Assembly (NCBI GenBank): GCA_029881655.1 | Contig: JAOUME010000010.1 | Coordinates: forward strand, 1 to 38,481 | DNA: 38,481 nucleotides | Reading direction: 5' to 3' | Source: Deltaproteobacteria bacterium | GTDB lineage: Bacteria; SAR324; XYD2-FULL-50-16 | Shown here: positions 29,921 to 38,260 of the stretch, piece by piece | Layout of the letters: each line of letters opens with the position of its first letter | Numbering within the stretch: position 1 is the first letter of the stretch | The notes under the pieces: model-generated | Database searches by the model: none | What the model saw: the letters and a program-made list of their open reading frames with translations, nothing else | What the model was told of the DNA's origin: nothing | Translations under genes and position numbers: made by a program

Positions 29921-31177
29921 ATGATACCAGCCACGAAAAAACACCTTACCCTGATTTTCTTTTCCATCATTATCGCTTTTAATATTTTATTGTTGTGCAT
30001 CAGTTATTTTTCGATGTACCAGAGCATTATGCGTTCAATGAAATATCATCTGTCGGTGGATGATAAAAAGGAATTCAAGGCTAAGTTTTTTTTCAGCGAT
30101 ATCGACAGTTTCCAGGGTATCACGGATGACGAGATTATTCACATTCTTGATAAGGATGGAGTCATCGTTTCTACTTTTTTTTCCAAGAATTATGCTATCG
30201 AATTTTCCCAAGAGAATTTCCAAAGAGCGCTCGATGGCGAGGAAATTTTTGATTTTCAGGAGATTGACGGCATTGAGTTTCTGGTTTTTTATTTTCCCTT
30301 GACCAAACAATATGTTGGTAGGATCGCCGAGCCACTAATCCAGCTGATGGAATATGAGCGTAATTTTGTTATTTTCACGGTGATCCTGTTTCCCGGAGTG
30401 CTTTTGCTGTCTTTTTTTATTAGCCGTTATCTGGTCAACCAGGCTATGATCCCTATAACCGAAGCTTTTCGTTTTCAGGAAAATTTTTCATCGAATGTAT
30501 CGCATGAACTCCAAACCCCACTGGCATCTCTCAAAGGAAATTTGGAAGTCGCGTTAAGAAACCCTAGAAAAGTCGAGGAGTACAGGGAAGTTATCCGCTT
30601 AGGACTCAAGGAAACCAATCGGATTATTGCTCTTTCCCAGGATCTGTATCTTTTGGCTTCATCGAGTTTCAAAAGCCTTTCTTTGTTTCATGAGGAGGTG
30701 GATCTGAAAGATCTTTTCGAGGATATCAAGCTGAATTTTCTTCATAAAATCGAAGCCAAGCAAATGAGCCTAAAGGATCATGAGATTCATTCCGCTCCAT
30801 GTTTGTGTGACGCCGTGCTGATCCAACGGACACTAGAGAATCTCATGGACAATGCCATTAAGTACTGTCCTGAAAAAGGAGAGATAACTGTTTCGATAAA
30901 AAGACACAAAGATGAATGGCAAATCCGTTTCGATAATCCCTGCGAAATTATAAGTCAGATAGAAGCGAATAAACTGACTAATCCATTTGTCAGAGGTTCA
31001 AACGCAGAGGCCTCAGAAGTGGAAGGCAAGGGCTTGGGGTTAAATATTGTGAAATATATTGTTCGCTCTCACAAAGGGAGCGTCAAAATTAATATCTCCG
31101 AAGATCATATTTTTTCTATAATGATTTTATTACCCATTATGTCCAACTCAAAAAAGAGTAAAAATGAATTAACTTAA
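29921..31177 (+). CDS. Sensor histidine kinase
   Basis: Two TM segments, 'NVSHELQTPLASLKGNLEVAL' H-box, 'TLENLMDNAIKYC' N-box, 'GKGLGLNIVKYIV' G2 box; atypical G1. Confidence 0.92.
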   Translation: MIPATKKHLTLIFFSIIIAFNILLLCISYFSMYQSIMRSMKYHLSVDDKKEFKAKFFFSDIDSFQGITDDEIIHILDKDGVIVSTFFSKNYAIEFSQENFQRALDGEEIFDFQEIDGIEFLVFYFPLTKQYVGRIAEPLIQLMEYERNFVIFTVILFPGVLLLSFFISRYLVNQAMIPITEAFRFQENFSSNVSHELQTPLASLKGNLEVALRNPRKVEEYREVIRLGLKETNRIIALSQDLYLLASSSFKSLSLFHEEVDLKDLFEDIKLNFLHKIEAKQMSLKDHEIHSAPCLCDAVLIQRTLENLMDNAIKYCPEKGEITVSIKRHKDEWQIRFDNPCEIISQIEANKLTNPFVRGSNAEASEVEGKGLGLNIVKYIVRSHKGSVKINISEDHIFSIMILLPIMSNSKKSKNELT

Positions 31178-31416
31178 AGGAATATTTGTTTTAAAATAAA
31201 TAACAAAATTATATATAATTCATTCAAATACGATCAGGAGGTTTGAATTACAGCCCAATTTGAATATGATGAGTATTGATTGAAATTCAACTGTATGGTT
31301 AACAAGTGATGCAATCACCAGCCGCTGATGGGTCGGGGATATAAAAGGTTTCAATTTTCACGAAAGAACTTCGTATGGTCATTGATATTTGGTTGACGAT
31401 TGTAGCTCGTCAAATA

Positions 31417-31471
31417 AATGAAAATAATTTCATTTTGATTTCATTAGGAGTTCATTCGCACCTGTTAGTTT
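31417..31471 (+). promoter_or_regulatory. Putative OmpR-family-type activator site and promoter P2 (copy 2 of a duplicated 55-bp element)
   Basis: AATGAA(31417) then TTCATT at 31429, 31440, 31451 (11-bp spacing); GTTAGT at 31464 containing possible -10 TAGTTT (31466-31471), upstream of 31559 gene. Confidence 0.65.
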
Positions 31472-31558
31472 AAAATATAGAATAATTAAAAAGATACGGA
31501 TTTTGATGTGGATATTTATTATATTTTTCAAAAACAACCTTAAAGAGGTAATAAAAAA

Positions 31559-32122
31559 ATGAGTGCTAAGGGGATATTCAAACTGGCTTTGGGAGCGATT
31601 CTTATGTTGAGCGCGAACCTCTTCGGAGCAGTTTCGACACAAGCGGGGGAATTCTCTTTGATGGGTGGATACGGCTTTACCTCATTAACTGTCCCGACCA
31701 ATGGGCTCTCAGGAGTTGCGGGCTACAGAACCGATATGCAAGGTGGGTGGTTTTTCACCGATTATCAACTGGTGGCTTATAATCTTGTTGGAAAGGCGAC
31801 GGTTGCAAAAGATGTCAAGGTCGATTGTCTGGTTAAGATGAAAAGTTATGAAATGAACTACACCGTTCTTTTCGGGAAATCGGATTCTTTGAGTTTTGGT
31901 CCAGGAATCGGTTATGGTGTCGCTATTGTTACAGAGGATGTTAATTCAGTCGATGGAGGAAGAAGAGGGGATTCCTGTCCGTTTTTCGCGAACAGCGATC
32001 TACATTTTGGGAATTTGTACCTAAAAATCGCTAAAAGATTCGATAGCTATTTGTGCGAAGGGAGGCTAAGCTCTTTTGGCGGTCTAATCGGTGGTGGTGT
32101 GGTATGCGGCATAACCTACTAA
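31559..32122 (+). CDS. Small outer-membrane beta-barrel-like protein
   Basis: 187 aa; signal peptide ending near 'STQAGE'; glycine/aromatic-rich amphipathic segments, C-terminal 'GGGVVCGITY'. Confidence 0.6.
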   Translation: MSAKGIFKLALGAILMLSANLFGAVSTQAGEFSLMGGYGFTSLTVPTNGLSGVAGYRTDMQGGWFFTDYQLVAYNLVGKATVAKDVKVDCLVKMKSYEMNYTVLFGKSDSLSFGPGIGYGVAIVTEDVNSVDGGRRGDSCPFFANSDLHFGNLYLKIAKRFDSYLCEGRLSSFGGLIGGGVVCGITY

Positions 32123-32973
32123 AACTGATCCTATTAGGGATCGCAATCACTTTTTTCGCGGCTGGATGCAGAGATCTGCTGACGAATCATTCGCTCAATA
32201 TGGATGGCGTAATGCATGGTGAGAAGCTTGATAAGGGCGCCAATAATTGCAGTTCTTGTCATGGTATTAACCTAGAGGGCAATGGGCCTTTGCCAAGCTG
32301 CTACGGATGTCACGACCGTTTGTGGAGTAGCGATGATCACATTACCGACCGCGGCGGTGTCAAGCATCTTTTTGCGCTGGACTCTTCGGCATCCTGCGGG
32401 AAATGTCACGGCGGTCCTGACCTGAAAGGGAAAAGAAGCAGGCCATCCTGTTATCAATGCCATGATGATAACTGGTCCGGCTTTACGGATCATAGCCTGG
32501 AAATCAACGGCTATTTCCACAAGCCTGACATGACCAACGCGATGACCGACTGTATCGATTGCCACGGAGCGGATATGGACGGTGGAACGACCGGAGTTTC
32601 CTGCTATCAGTGTCACTTTAACAAATGGGACCCCAGTAAATGGATCGATCATACGGTTGTTATCAATAACGCCAGGCACGCCACCGGTCATTACGATCCC
32701 GAAGCAAACTGCGTAGACTGTCACGGGAGCGATCTTAAGGGTACCAAGGACGCGCCGTCATGTTATAGCTGTCATTGGGGAGTATGGGCGGGAGCAATGA
32801 TTCCGCATACCGATTACGAGCATGGAATACCCCACGCTAGAGGGATGGATACGCCCATCGCCAGCGGATGCGGGAATTGTCACGGAGCCGACCTCAGGGG
32901 CGCTAACGGAATTGATTCTTGCTACAAGTGTCACGGAAACGAGTGGGATGATGATGATCATGATGATGACTAA
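32104..32973 (+). CDS. Decaheme c-type cytochrome lipoprotein with five tandem diheme modules
   Basis: Ten CXXCH. Start reassigned from the track's 32053 to ATG 32104: MRHNLLKLILLGIAITFFAAGC gives a clean lipoprotein signal; overlaps the upstream stop. Confidence 0.88.
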   Translation: MRHNLLKLILLGIAITFFAAGCRDLLTNHSLNMDGVMHGEKLDKGANNCSSCHGINLEGNGPLPSCYGCHDRLWSSDDHITDRGGVKHLFALDSSASCGKCHGGPDLKGKRSRPSCYQCHDDNWSGFTDHSLEINGYFHKPDMTNAMTDCIDCHGADMDGGTTGVSCYQCHFNKWDPSKWIDHTVVINNARHATGHYDPEANCVDCHGSDLKGTKDAPSCYSCHWGVWAGAMIPHTDYEHGIPHARGMDTPIASGCGNCHGADLRGANGIDSCYKCHGNEWDDDDHDDD

Positions 32974-33042
32974 ATAACAGGCGGAATTATTATCCATAAT
33001 TATTTTATCGCTATGATGAACCCAAATTGATTCGCTGATACG

Positions 33043-34020
33043 ATGAATCGTTTATTTCTTTTATTCAGTATTGGTTTAATCGGATTGGTATTTCAGAGTT
33101 GTTTCATTCACAGCGATGTTGTCCAGGTCGACCCCACCACCGCCAAAAGTGAGCTTTGCGGAGAATGCCATATCCATGAATACAAGGAATGGCAAAAAAG
33201 CGCTCATAGCAGAGCCTTTACTTCGATCGAATTCAAAAGACAGACGGATCGCTATAAGATCAAAAAATGTCTCTCCTGTCATATCCCCGAGCCCATTTAC
33301 GGTAAGAAGAAAGTCACCGCGCGAGAAAACCATCTAAACGAAGGAGTCAACTGCGTCGCGTGTCATTTGACTCCCGATCAGAAAATGGGCGGGCCCTTGT
33401 TCGTCCTGCCGGCGCATAGCGTGAGTATGAATGATGAGTATTATCTCAAAAGTGAGCTTTGCGGGACTTGTCACGAGGAGCATTTCGAGCAATGGGATAA
33501 GTTTGAGCCTCCAGATAGTCAAGCGAAGCAGACTTGTCAGGGGTGTCACATGCCCAGTGCCGAAAGAAAACTGATTACCGAAGGTTTGTTTCAATATGCG
33601 CATTGGAAGCAGGACGTTAGAAAACATCTTTTTTTATCTGAACCGGAGCTTCAGGGCGAGTTAAAGGATTGGCTTAAAGTCAAGGCCGAAACTTTGTCTA
33701 TTGAAAAAGGGAATCACCCCATAAGAGTTGAGCTAAACCACAGGCTTCCGCACGCGTTTCCGGCTGGAATTTTCGGTTTTAAAGCCATCGATTTGTTAGT
33801 CTCAATCAAAAGTGAATACGGATTGACTCTTGAGGAACAGATCACCACCCTTTATGCGGAAGAAAAAAAAAATATCATGCCTAATAAGACCTACTTCAAG
33901 ATATTTCAATTTAAAAAGGCGGACTGGAATAAGGCGGAGTATATCGAGATCAGGATAAATCGTCGCAAAAGCAGAACCGATTATGGTGTGAACCTTTTGA
34001 CGATGCATCGGCGGATATGA
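33043..34020 (+). CDS. Pentaheme c-type cytochrome (cytochrome c554-like) with C-terminal non-heme domain
   Basis: CGECH, CLSCH, CVACH, CGTCH, CQGCH; N-terminal hydrophobic signal with possible lipobox VFQSC. Confidence 0.85.
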   Translation: MNRLFLLFSIGLIGLVFQSCFIHSDVVQVDPTTAKSELCGECHIHEYKEWQKSAHSRAFTSIEFKRQTDRYKIKKCLSCHIPEPIYGKKKVTARENHLNEGVNCVACHLTPDQKMGGPLFVLPAHSVSMNDEYYLKSELCGTCHEEHFEQWDKFEPPDSQAKQTCQGCHMPSAERKLITEGLFQYAHWKQDVRKHLFLSEPELQGELKDWLKVKAETLSIEKGNHPIRVELNHRLPHAFPAGIFGFKAIDLLVSIKSEYGLTLEEQITTLYAEEKKNIMPNKTYFKIFQFKKADWNKAEYIEIRINRRKSRTDYGVNLLTMHRRI

Positions 34021-34021
34021 C

Positions 34022-34672
34022 ATGACCAACATTCCCGATACAACTAAATTTAAAAGATTTGAAAAAACGGAGATTCTACTTCACTGGTCTCATGGACTTC
34101 CATTTTTGTTTTTGGTCTTAACGGGATTTTGGTTGGCTTGGGACGGCATGACCGGTATCGAAAGGTCTGAAAGCATATCTTATTATCATAAAATCGCTGG
34201 GATTGTCTTGATATTTCTGCCGCCCGTGGTCGTCATCAGCGGCAATTTGGAGCTGATAATACGCAATTTCAGGAAAATCATCTCATTTGGCCCGGCGGAT
34301 GTTTCCTGGATAAAATCTCAAAGTAACAAGCAGGAACCGCTAGCTCAGGGAAAATTTAATTTTGGACAAAAGATGAATACTCTGGCTGTCATGGTCTATT
34401 CATCGTTCCTGCAACTTACGGGTATCTGGCTTTGGATCACCCCTCAGGGGTTGTTGCCAAGATGGCTACACACCATCGTGGCGTTCGGAGGAAGTTTTCT
34501 TTTATGCGGACATCTTTATATGGCCATGGTCAACCCCAGTACAAGAAAAGCTTTCATGGCGGTCATTACGGGGTTTGTATCGAAAGACTATATAAGGCAC
34601 CATCATGAGCTACAGCTTGATGATGCCGAGGATGCTGATGATAGGGGATTTGACTTAAGGCGTGACAAATAA
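34022..34672 (+). CDS. Membrane b-type cytochrome (cytochrome b561/formate dehydrogenase gamma-like)
   Basis: Four hydrophobic segments with conserved His: 'LLHWSHGLPFLFLVLTGFWL', 'YYHKIAGIVL', 'LHTIVAFGGSFLLCGHLYMAM'; start one base after the preceding stop. Confidence 0.82.
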   Translation: MTNIPDTTKFKRFEKTEILLHWSHGLPFLFLVLTGFWLAWDGMTGIERSESISYYHKIAGIVLIFLPPVVVISGNLELIIRNFRKIISFGPADVSWIKSQSNKQEPLAQGKFNFGQKMNTLAVMVYSSFLQLTGIWLWITPQGLLPRWLHTIVAFGGSFLLCGHLYMAMVNPSTRKAFMAVITGFVSKDYIRHHHELQLDDAEDADDRGFDLRRDK

Positions 34673-36168
34673 TGAACCCGGCTTTAAATAAGATAATTAA
34701 ATTTATTGTGAGCGGTCTGTTGCTGATTATTTTATATCAGACCGGACTTTCTCAAGGAATTGAGCCTCAGCTTAAACAATCAATGGTGGAAAACAAACGT
34801 TTTTATGATCATATGTACGATATTTTATCACCCGGGACTCTTTCCAAGGGGCATGCCTATCTTGATAACTTCATGGGTTGTTTTAAGTGCCACACCTTAA
34901 ACACGGGCGTGTCTGACGGGTACTGTATGGATTGTCATCAGGAGATCAAAAGTCAGAAAAACAAAAAAAACGGTTACCATGGAAAACAAAATGACAAGGA
35001 ATGTCTTGAATGCCACCTGGAGCATCAGGGAGTTCAGAGCGAGTTGTTTAACCTCGATCTAGTCAAGCACGAAAAATTCGGATTTAAATTAAACGGTGGT
35101 CATGCCGGGATCAAGTGCGATAAATGCCATTTGAGTGAAAAGATGAATCATGAGGCGAGAAACATTCTGATCGATGGTCGAAAAAAAGAACTCAGAAGCT
35201 ATTTAGGACTTTCTGTCGATTGTGATATTTGTCATAATAGACCACATAAAGATCAGTTTAAGGATAAAATTTGTAAGGATTGCCATAGCGATGTATCCTG
35301 GGGTTCCTTGAAATTCGATCATCAAAAGGATTCGGATTTCAAGCTTGAGGAAACTCATTTAAAAATCAATTGCAAGGCATGTCACAAGCCCAATAAAAAT
35401 GACCCAAAAACGGTAGGCTATCAGGGAATCGGGAAAAAATGCGTTGATTGTCATGAAGATCCGCATGAAAAAAGAAGCGGAACTGATTGCGAGTACTGTC
35501 ACACGCCAAAAAAATGGAAAAATATCAACAATATTAAAAAGCTTAGTCGGTTTAATCATTCAAAGCGCTTTTTTGTCCTTGAAGGCGAGCATAAAAAGCA
35601 TAAATGCGAAGATTGCCACGTTTTAGAAAAAAAAATTGTTTATAAGATAGCCAAATACAATTTGTGCGATGATTGTCACAAGGACCCGCACAAAGAGCAG
35701 TTTCAACCCAGGAAATGCGTCCAGTGCCACAAACCGGTTATTGAGTGGAAAAAGCCGAATTTCAATCATGATAAAACGAATTTCGTCATTAAGAACCTTC
35801 ATAAGAAAATCAAATGCAAGGATTGTCATCAGGATGGAAAATACGTTTTGGGGGACCTGGCTAGCTGCGAGGGCTGCCACGAAGATATCCGCAAGATCAT
35901 GATGGGAACCCATTTTCTTCAAAAGGGAAACAACATCCCTCCTGACGCGATGTATCCGGCGGTACCTTGTACCTCCTGCCACCAGCAAAAGGAGGTTAAG
36001 GTTAATGAGGATTTGATCAGGAAAAAATGCGTGGAATGTCATAACAAATCCTTTGGGGACTTATGGGACTATCGTCTCGAAAAGCTGGGTAAAAGACCCG
36101 AGACGCAAACGACACTTGAAAAACAAACCCGTCTATTACAATCTCACCGATTCGCGGACGCTTTTTAG
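34672..36168 (+). CDS. 16-heme c-type cytochrome (c3/doubled-CXXCH-like repeats)
   Basis: Sixteen CXXCH by hand count in 498 aa; N-terminal signal; TAATG overlap with the upstream gene. Confidence 0.88.
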   Translation: MNPALNKIIKFIVSGLLLIILYQTGLSQGIEPQLKQSMVENKRFYDHMYDILSPGTLSKGHAYLDNFMGCFKCHTLNTGVSDGYCMDCHQEIKSQKNKKNGYHGKQNDKECLECHLEHQGVQSELFNLDLVKHEKFGFKLNGGHAGIKCDKCHLSEKMNHEARNILIDGRKKELRSYLGLSVDCDICHNRPHKDQFKDKICKDCHSDVSWGSLKFDHQKDSDFKLEETHLKINCKACHKPNKNDPKTVGYQGIGKKCVDCHEDPHEKRSGTDCEYCHTPKKWKNINNIKKLSRFNHSKRFFVLEGEHKKHKCEDCHVLEKKIVYKIAKYNLCDDCHKDPHKEQFQPRKCVQCHKPVIEWKKPNFNHDKTNFVIKNLHKKIKCKDCHQDGKYVLGDLASCEGCHEDIRKIMMGTHFLQKGNNIPPDAMYPAVPCTSCHQQKEVKVNEDLIRKKCVECHNKSFGDLWDYRLEKLGKRPETQTTLEKQTRLLQSHRFADAF

Positions 36169-36192
36169 GTTAACTTTTATGGAACAGGGAAT

Positions 36193-36918
36193 ATGTTAAA
36201 ATATATCAGGATATTAACCTTATTCTTTTTCACGCTGATACCGTTTCTTTTGACCGGATTTCCCGTACTCGCTTCTAAGGGAAGTTATGTGGATATTGAG
36301 AATTATTATATTCTTCAGATCGGCAATATTGTGGTGCAAGGAAAATCCAACTTCTTTGACTTCAAAGGTGAGGCTATTAAACATGAGGGGAAATTGGTTG
36401 AGGAAGATGAAACCTATACCGGCAGGATTATTTTGCGTTTTAAGGATTTACATTTCAATCTTCCTTTGGCAGGGAGCATTATCACCGACCCAAAATATAT
36501 GGATGTAAAGCATCACCCTGAAATCGAGATCAACCTAGATCACTTCAAGCCAGAGGAAAAGCCTACTAGCGTTAAAAGTATGCTCAGTATGAACGGGGTC
36601 ACGAAACCGATTTCAATCGCGACTACAATCACCAACAGCACACCTGTCGTTAAGGTTAATGGTAGTTTCACCGTCAAGCAAACCGATTATAAGATCATTC
36701 CCTATAAAGCGGGTCTGGTAAAAGTCGTTGATGAGTTGAACATTAGTTTTTTGGTTTATTTTTGCGAAACGCATGATAAGATGCCGCCTAATGATTATGT
36801 CAGCCCAGAGAGGATAAAGCAGTTTCTGGTAGAGGACAATATTACCATCATTACTGATGATACGTTTTATGGTTGTGAAGAGTTAAGGCCACTCAGAGAG
36901 CAGGGTCTTTTGAAATAG
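36193..36918 (+). CDS. YceI-like secreted protein
   Basis: Signal peptide; 'GRIILRFKDLHF..DPKYMDVKHHPEIEINLDHFK..SVKSMLSMNGVTKPISIATTI..VNGSFTVKQTDYKI' resembles the YceI lipocalin-like fold. Confidence 0.75.
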   Translation: MLKYIRILTLFFFTLIPFLLTGFPVLASKGSYVDIENYYILQIGNIVVQGKSNFFDFKGEAIKHEGKLVEEDETYTGRIILRFKDLHFNLPLAGSIITDPKYMDVKHHPEIEINLDHFKPEEKPTSVKSMLSMNGVTKPISIATTITNSTPVVKVNGSFTVKQTDYKIIPYKAGLVKVVDELNISFLVYFCETHDKMPPNDYVSPERIKQFLVEDNITIITDDTFYGCEELRPLREQGLLK

Positions 36919-36952
36919 CCAAGTATATTGAACAACGATTAAGGGATACCCG

Positions 36953-37624
36953 ATGAGAATATTACTGGTTGAGGACGAAAAAGGAGTTGCGAGTTTTATT
37001 AAAAAAGGTCTTGAAGAAGAGCGTTACACTGTTGACCTAATGACGAATGGAGAGGATGGATTGCATTTGGCGCTGACTGAGACATATGATCTTTTGCTTT
37101 TGGATGTGATGCTTCCGAAGGTTAATGGATTTGAAATATGTAAAACGGTCAGGGAGAATCAGATACAGACACCGATCTGCATGCTAAGCGCAAAAGGATC
37201 GGTTCAAGACAAAGTGCAGGGACTGGACTACGGTGCGGACGATTACCTCACAAAACCCTTTTCTTTTGAAGAGTTATTAGCCAGGGTAAGGGCTTTACTC
37301 CGCAGAAAAAATGAAACAATCTTAGAACTTCAGGTCGGAAATCTCAAGCTGAATACCCAGACTCATCGAATCTATGTCGATCAAAATGAAATTCTTCTAA
37401 GACCCAAAGAGTACGCGATTTTGGAATACCTTGTGCGCAACGAAGGCCGGATTATTTCCAGAACCCAGATCCTGGAAAATATATGGGGTTATAATTTCGA
37501 TCCGAACACTAATATTGTTGATGTCCACATTAAATCGATCCGTAAAAAACTTTCTGAGTTCTCCGAGATCGATTATATACGTACCATAAGGGGGATGGGT
37601 TATATGATTGAAGATTTAAAATAA
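36953..37624 (+). CDS. OmpR/PhoB-family response regulator
   Basis: 'RILLVEDEKGVASFIKKGLEEE', 'DLLLLDVMLPKVNG', 'GADDYLTKPFSFEELLARVRALLRR', winged-helix 'LRPKEYAILEYLVRNEGRIISRTQILENIWGYNFDPNTNIVDVHIKSIRKKL'. Confidence 0.96.
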   Translation: MRILLVEDEKGVASFIKKGLEEERYTVDLMTNGEDGLHLALTETYDLLLLDVMLPKVNGFEICKTVRENQIQTPICMLSAKGSVQDKVQGLDYGADDYLTKPFSFEELLARVRALLRRKNETILELQVGNLKLNTQTHRIYVDQNEILLRPKEYAILEYLVRNEGRIISRTQILENIWGYNFDPNTNIVDVHIKSIRKKLSEFSEIDYIRTIRGMGYMIEDLK

Positions 37625-37702
37625 CCAAGCTGCTATAGCTTATTCTTTTCAGCGTCATGTTTTATAAAGTTTGTTGAATAACGAAAATTAACGGAGCAAA
37701 GA

Positions 37703-38260
37703 ATGCCATTTGATCAAGTGAAAGAATTTAGAAGCGTGAAAATCGGAATCATATTAATCCTATTGGGTTTTTTATTTGGTTTGGGATTGGGGATCGTCTT
37801 TGGGGTCTTTGAAGACAATCTTAAAGATAACCTAAAAAAGGACGCTGGAATCGTTCTGCAACAAATCTATCAGGGGGATCAGGCAAAGGCTGATAAAATT
37901 GTTAGTAAAAGTTGGGTGTACATCAAAAGAGCCCACTTTCACGCAACTGGCATGGCGACAATCGCGTTGCTTTTAACAATTATTATGTGCCGTATACCTG
38001 TAGCGGAAAGTTTGAAAAAATTAATCGCCATATTTTTTGGAATTGGGTCGATTGGTTATCCCTTATCATGGTTATTGGCGGGCTTAAACGCGCCAGCGTT
38101 AGGCAGTACGGGTGTCGCAAAATCGCAGTTGGTTTTCCTGGCCGCACCATCCATCGGGTTTTATAGTTTTGGTTTTTTGGTTTTTTTCGCTTTAATCCTA
38201 AAGATTTTATTTCTACATAAAGTTGATTCCAATGAGGAAAGTAACCAGTCCTTGATATGA
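37703..38260 (+). CDS. Polytopic membrane protein, function unknown
   Basis: 185 aa, about five hydrophobic segments, downstream of the response regulator; no family recognised. Confidence 0.6.
   Translation: MPFDQVKEFRSVKIGIILILLGFLFGLGLGIVFGVFEDNLKDNLKKDAGIVLQQIYQGDQAKADKIVSKSWVYIKRAHFHATGMATIALLLTIIMCRIPVAESLKKLIAIFFGIGSIGYPLSWLLAGLNAPALGSTGVAKSQLVFLAAPSIGFYSFGFLVFFALILKILFLHKVDSNEESNQSLI

Noticed and set aside
32053-32103. Track start MRREAKLFWRSNRWWCG for the decaheme cytochrome
   Set aside because: Start at 32104 yields a proper lipoprotein signal peptide; the longer start would place a charged extension before it.
32272-32724. 150-aa minus-strand ORF
   Set aside because: Antisense to the decaheme cytochrome; the repeated CXXCH modules clearly mark the plus strand as coding.
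37627-37641. AAGCT-GCTAT-AGCTT hairpin followed by T-rich sequence after the response regulator
   Set aside because: 5-bp stem is too short for confidence as an intrinsic terminator.
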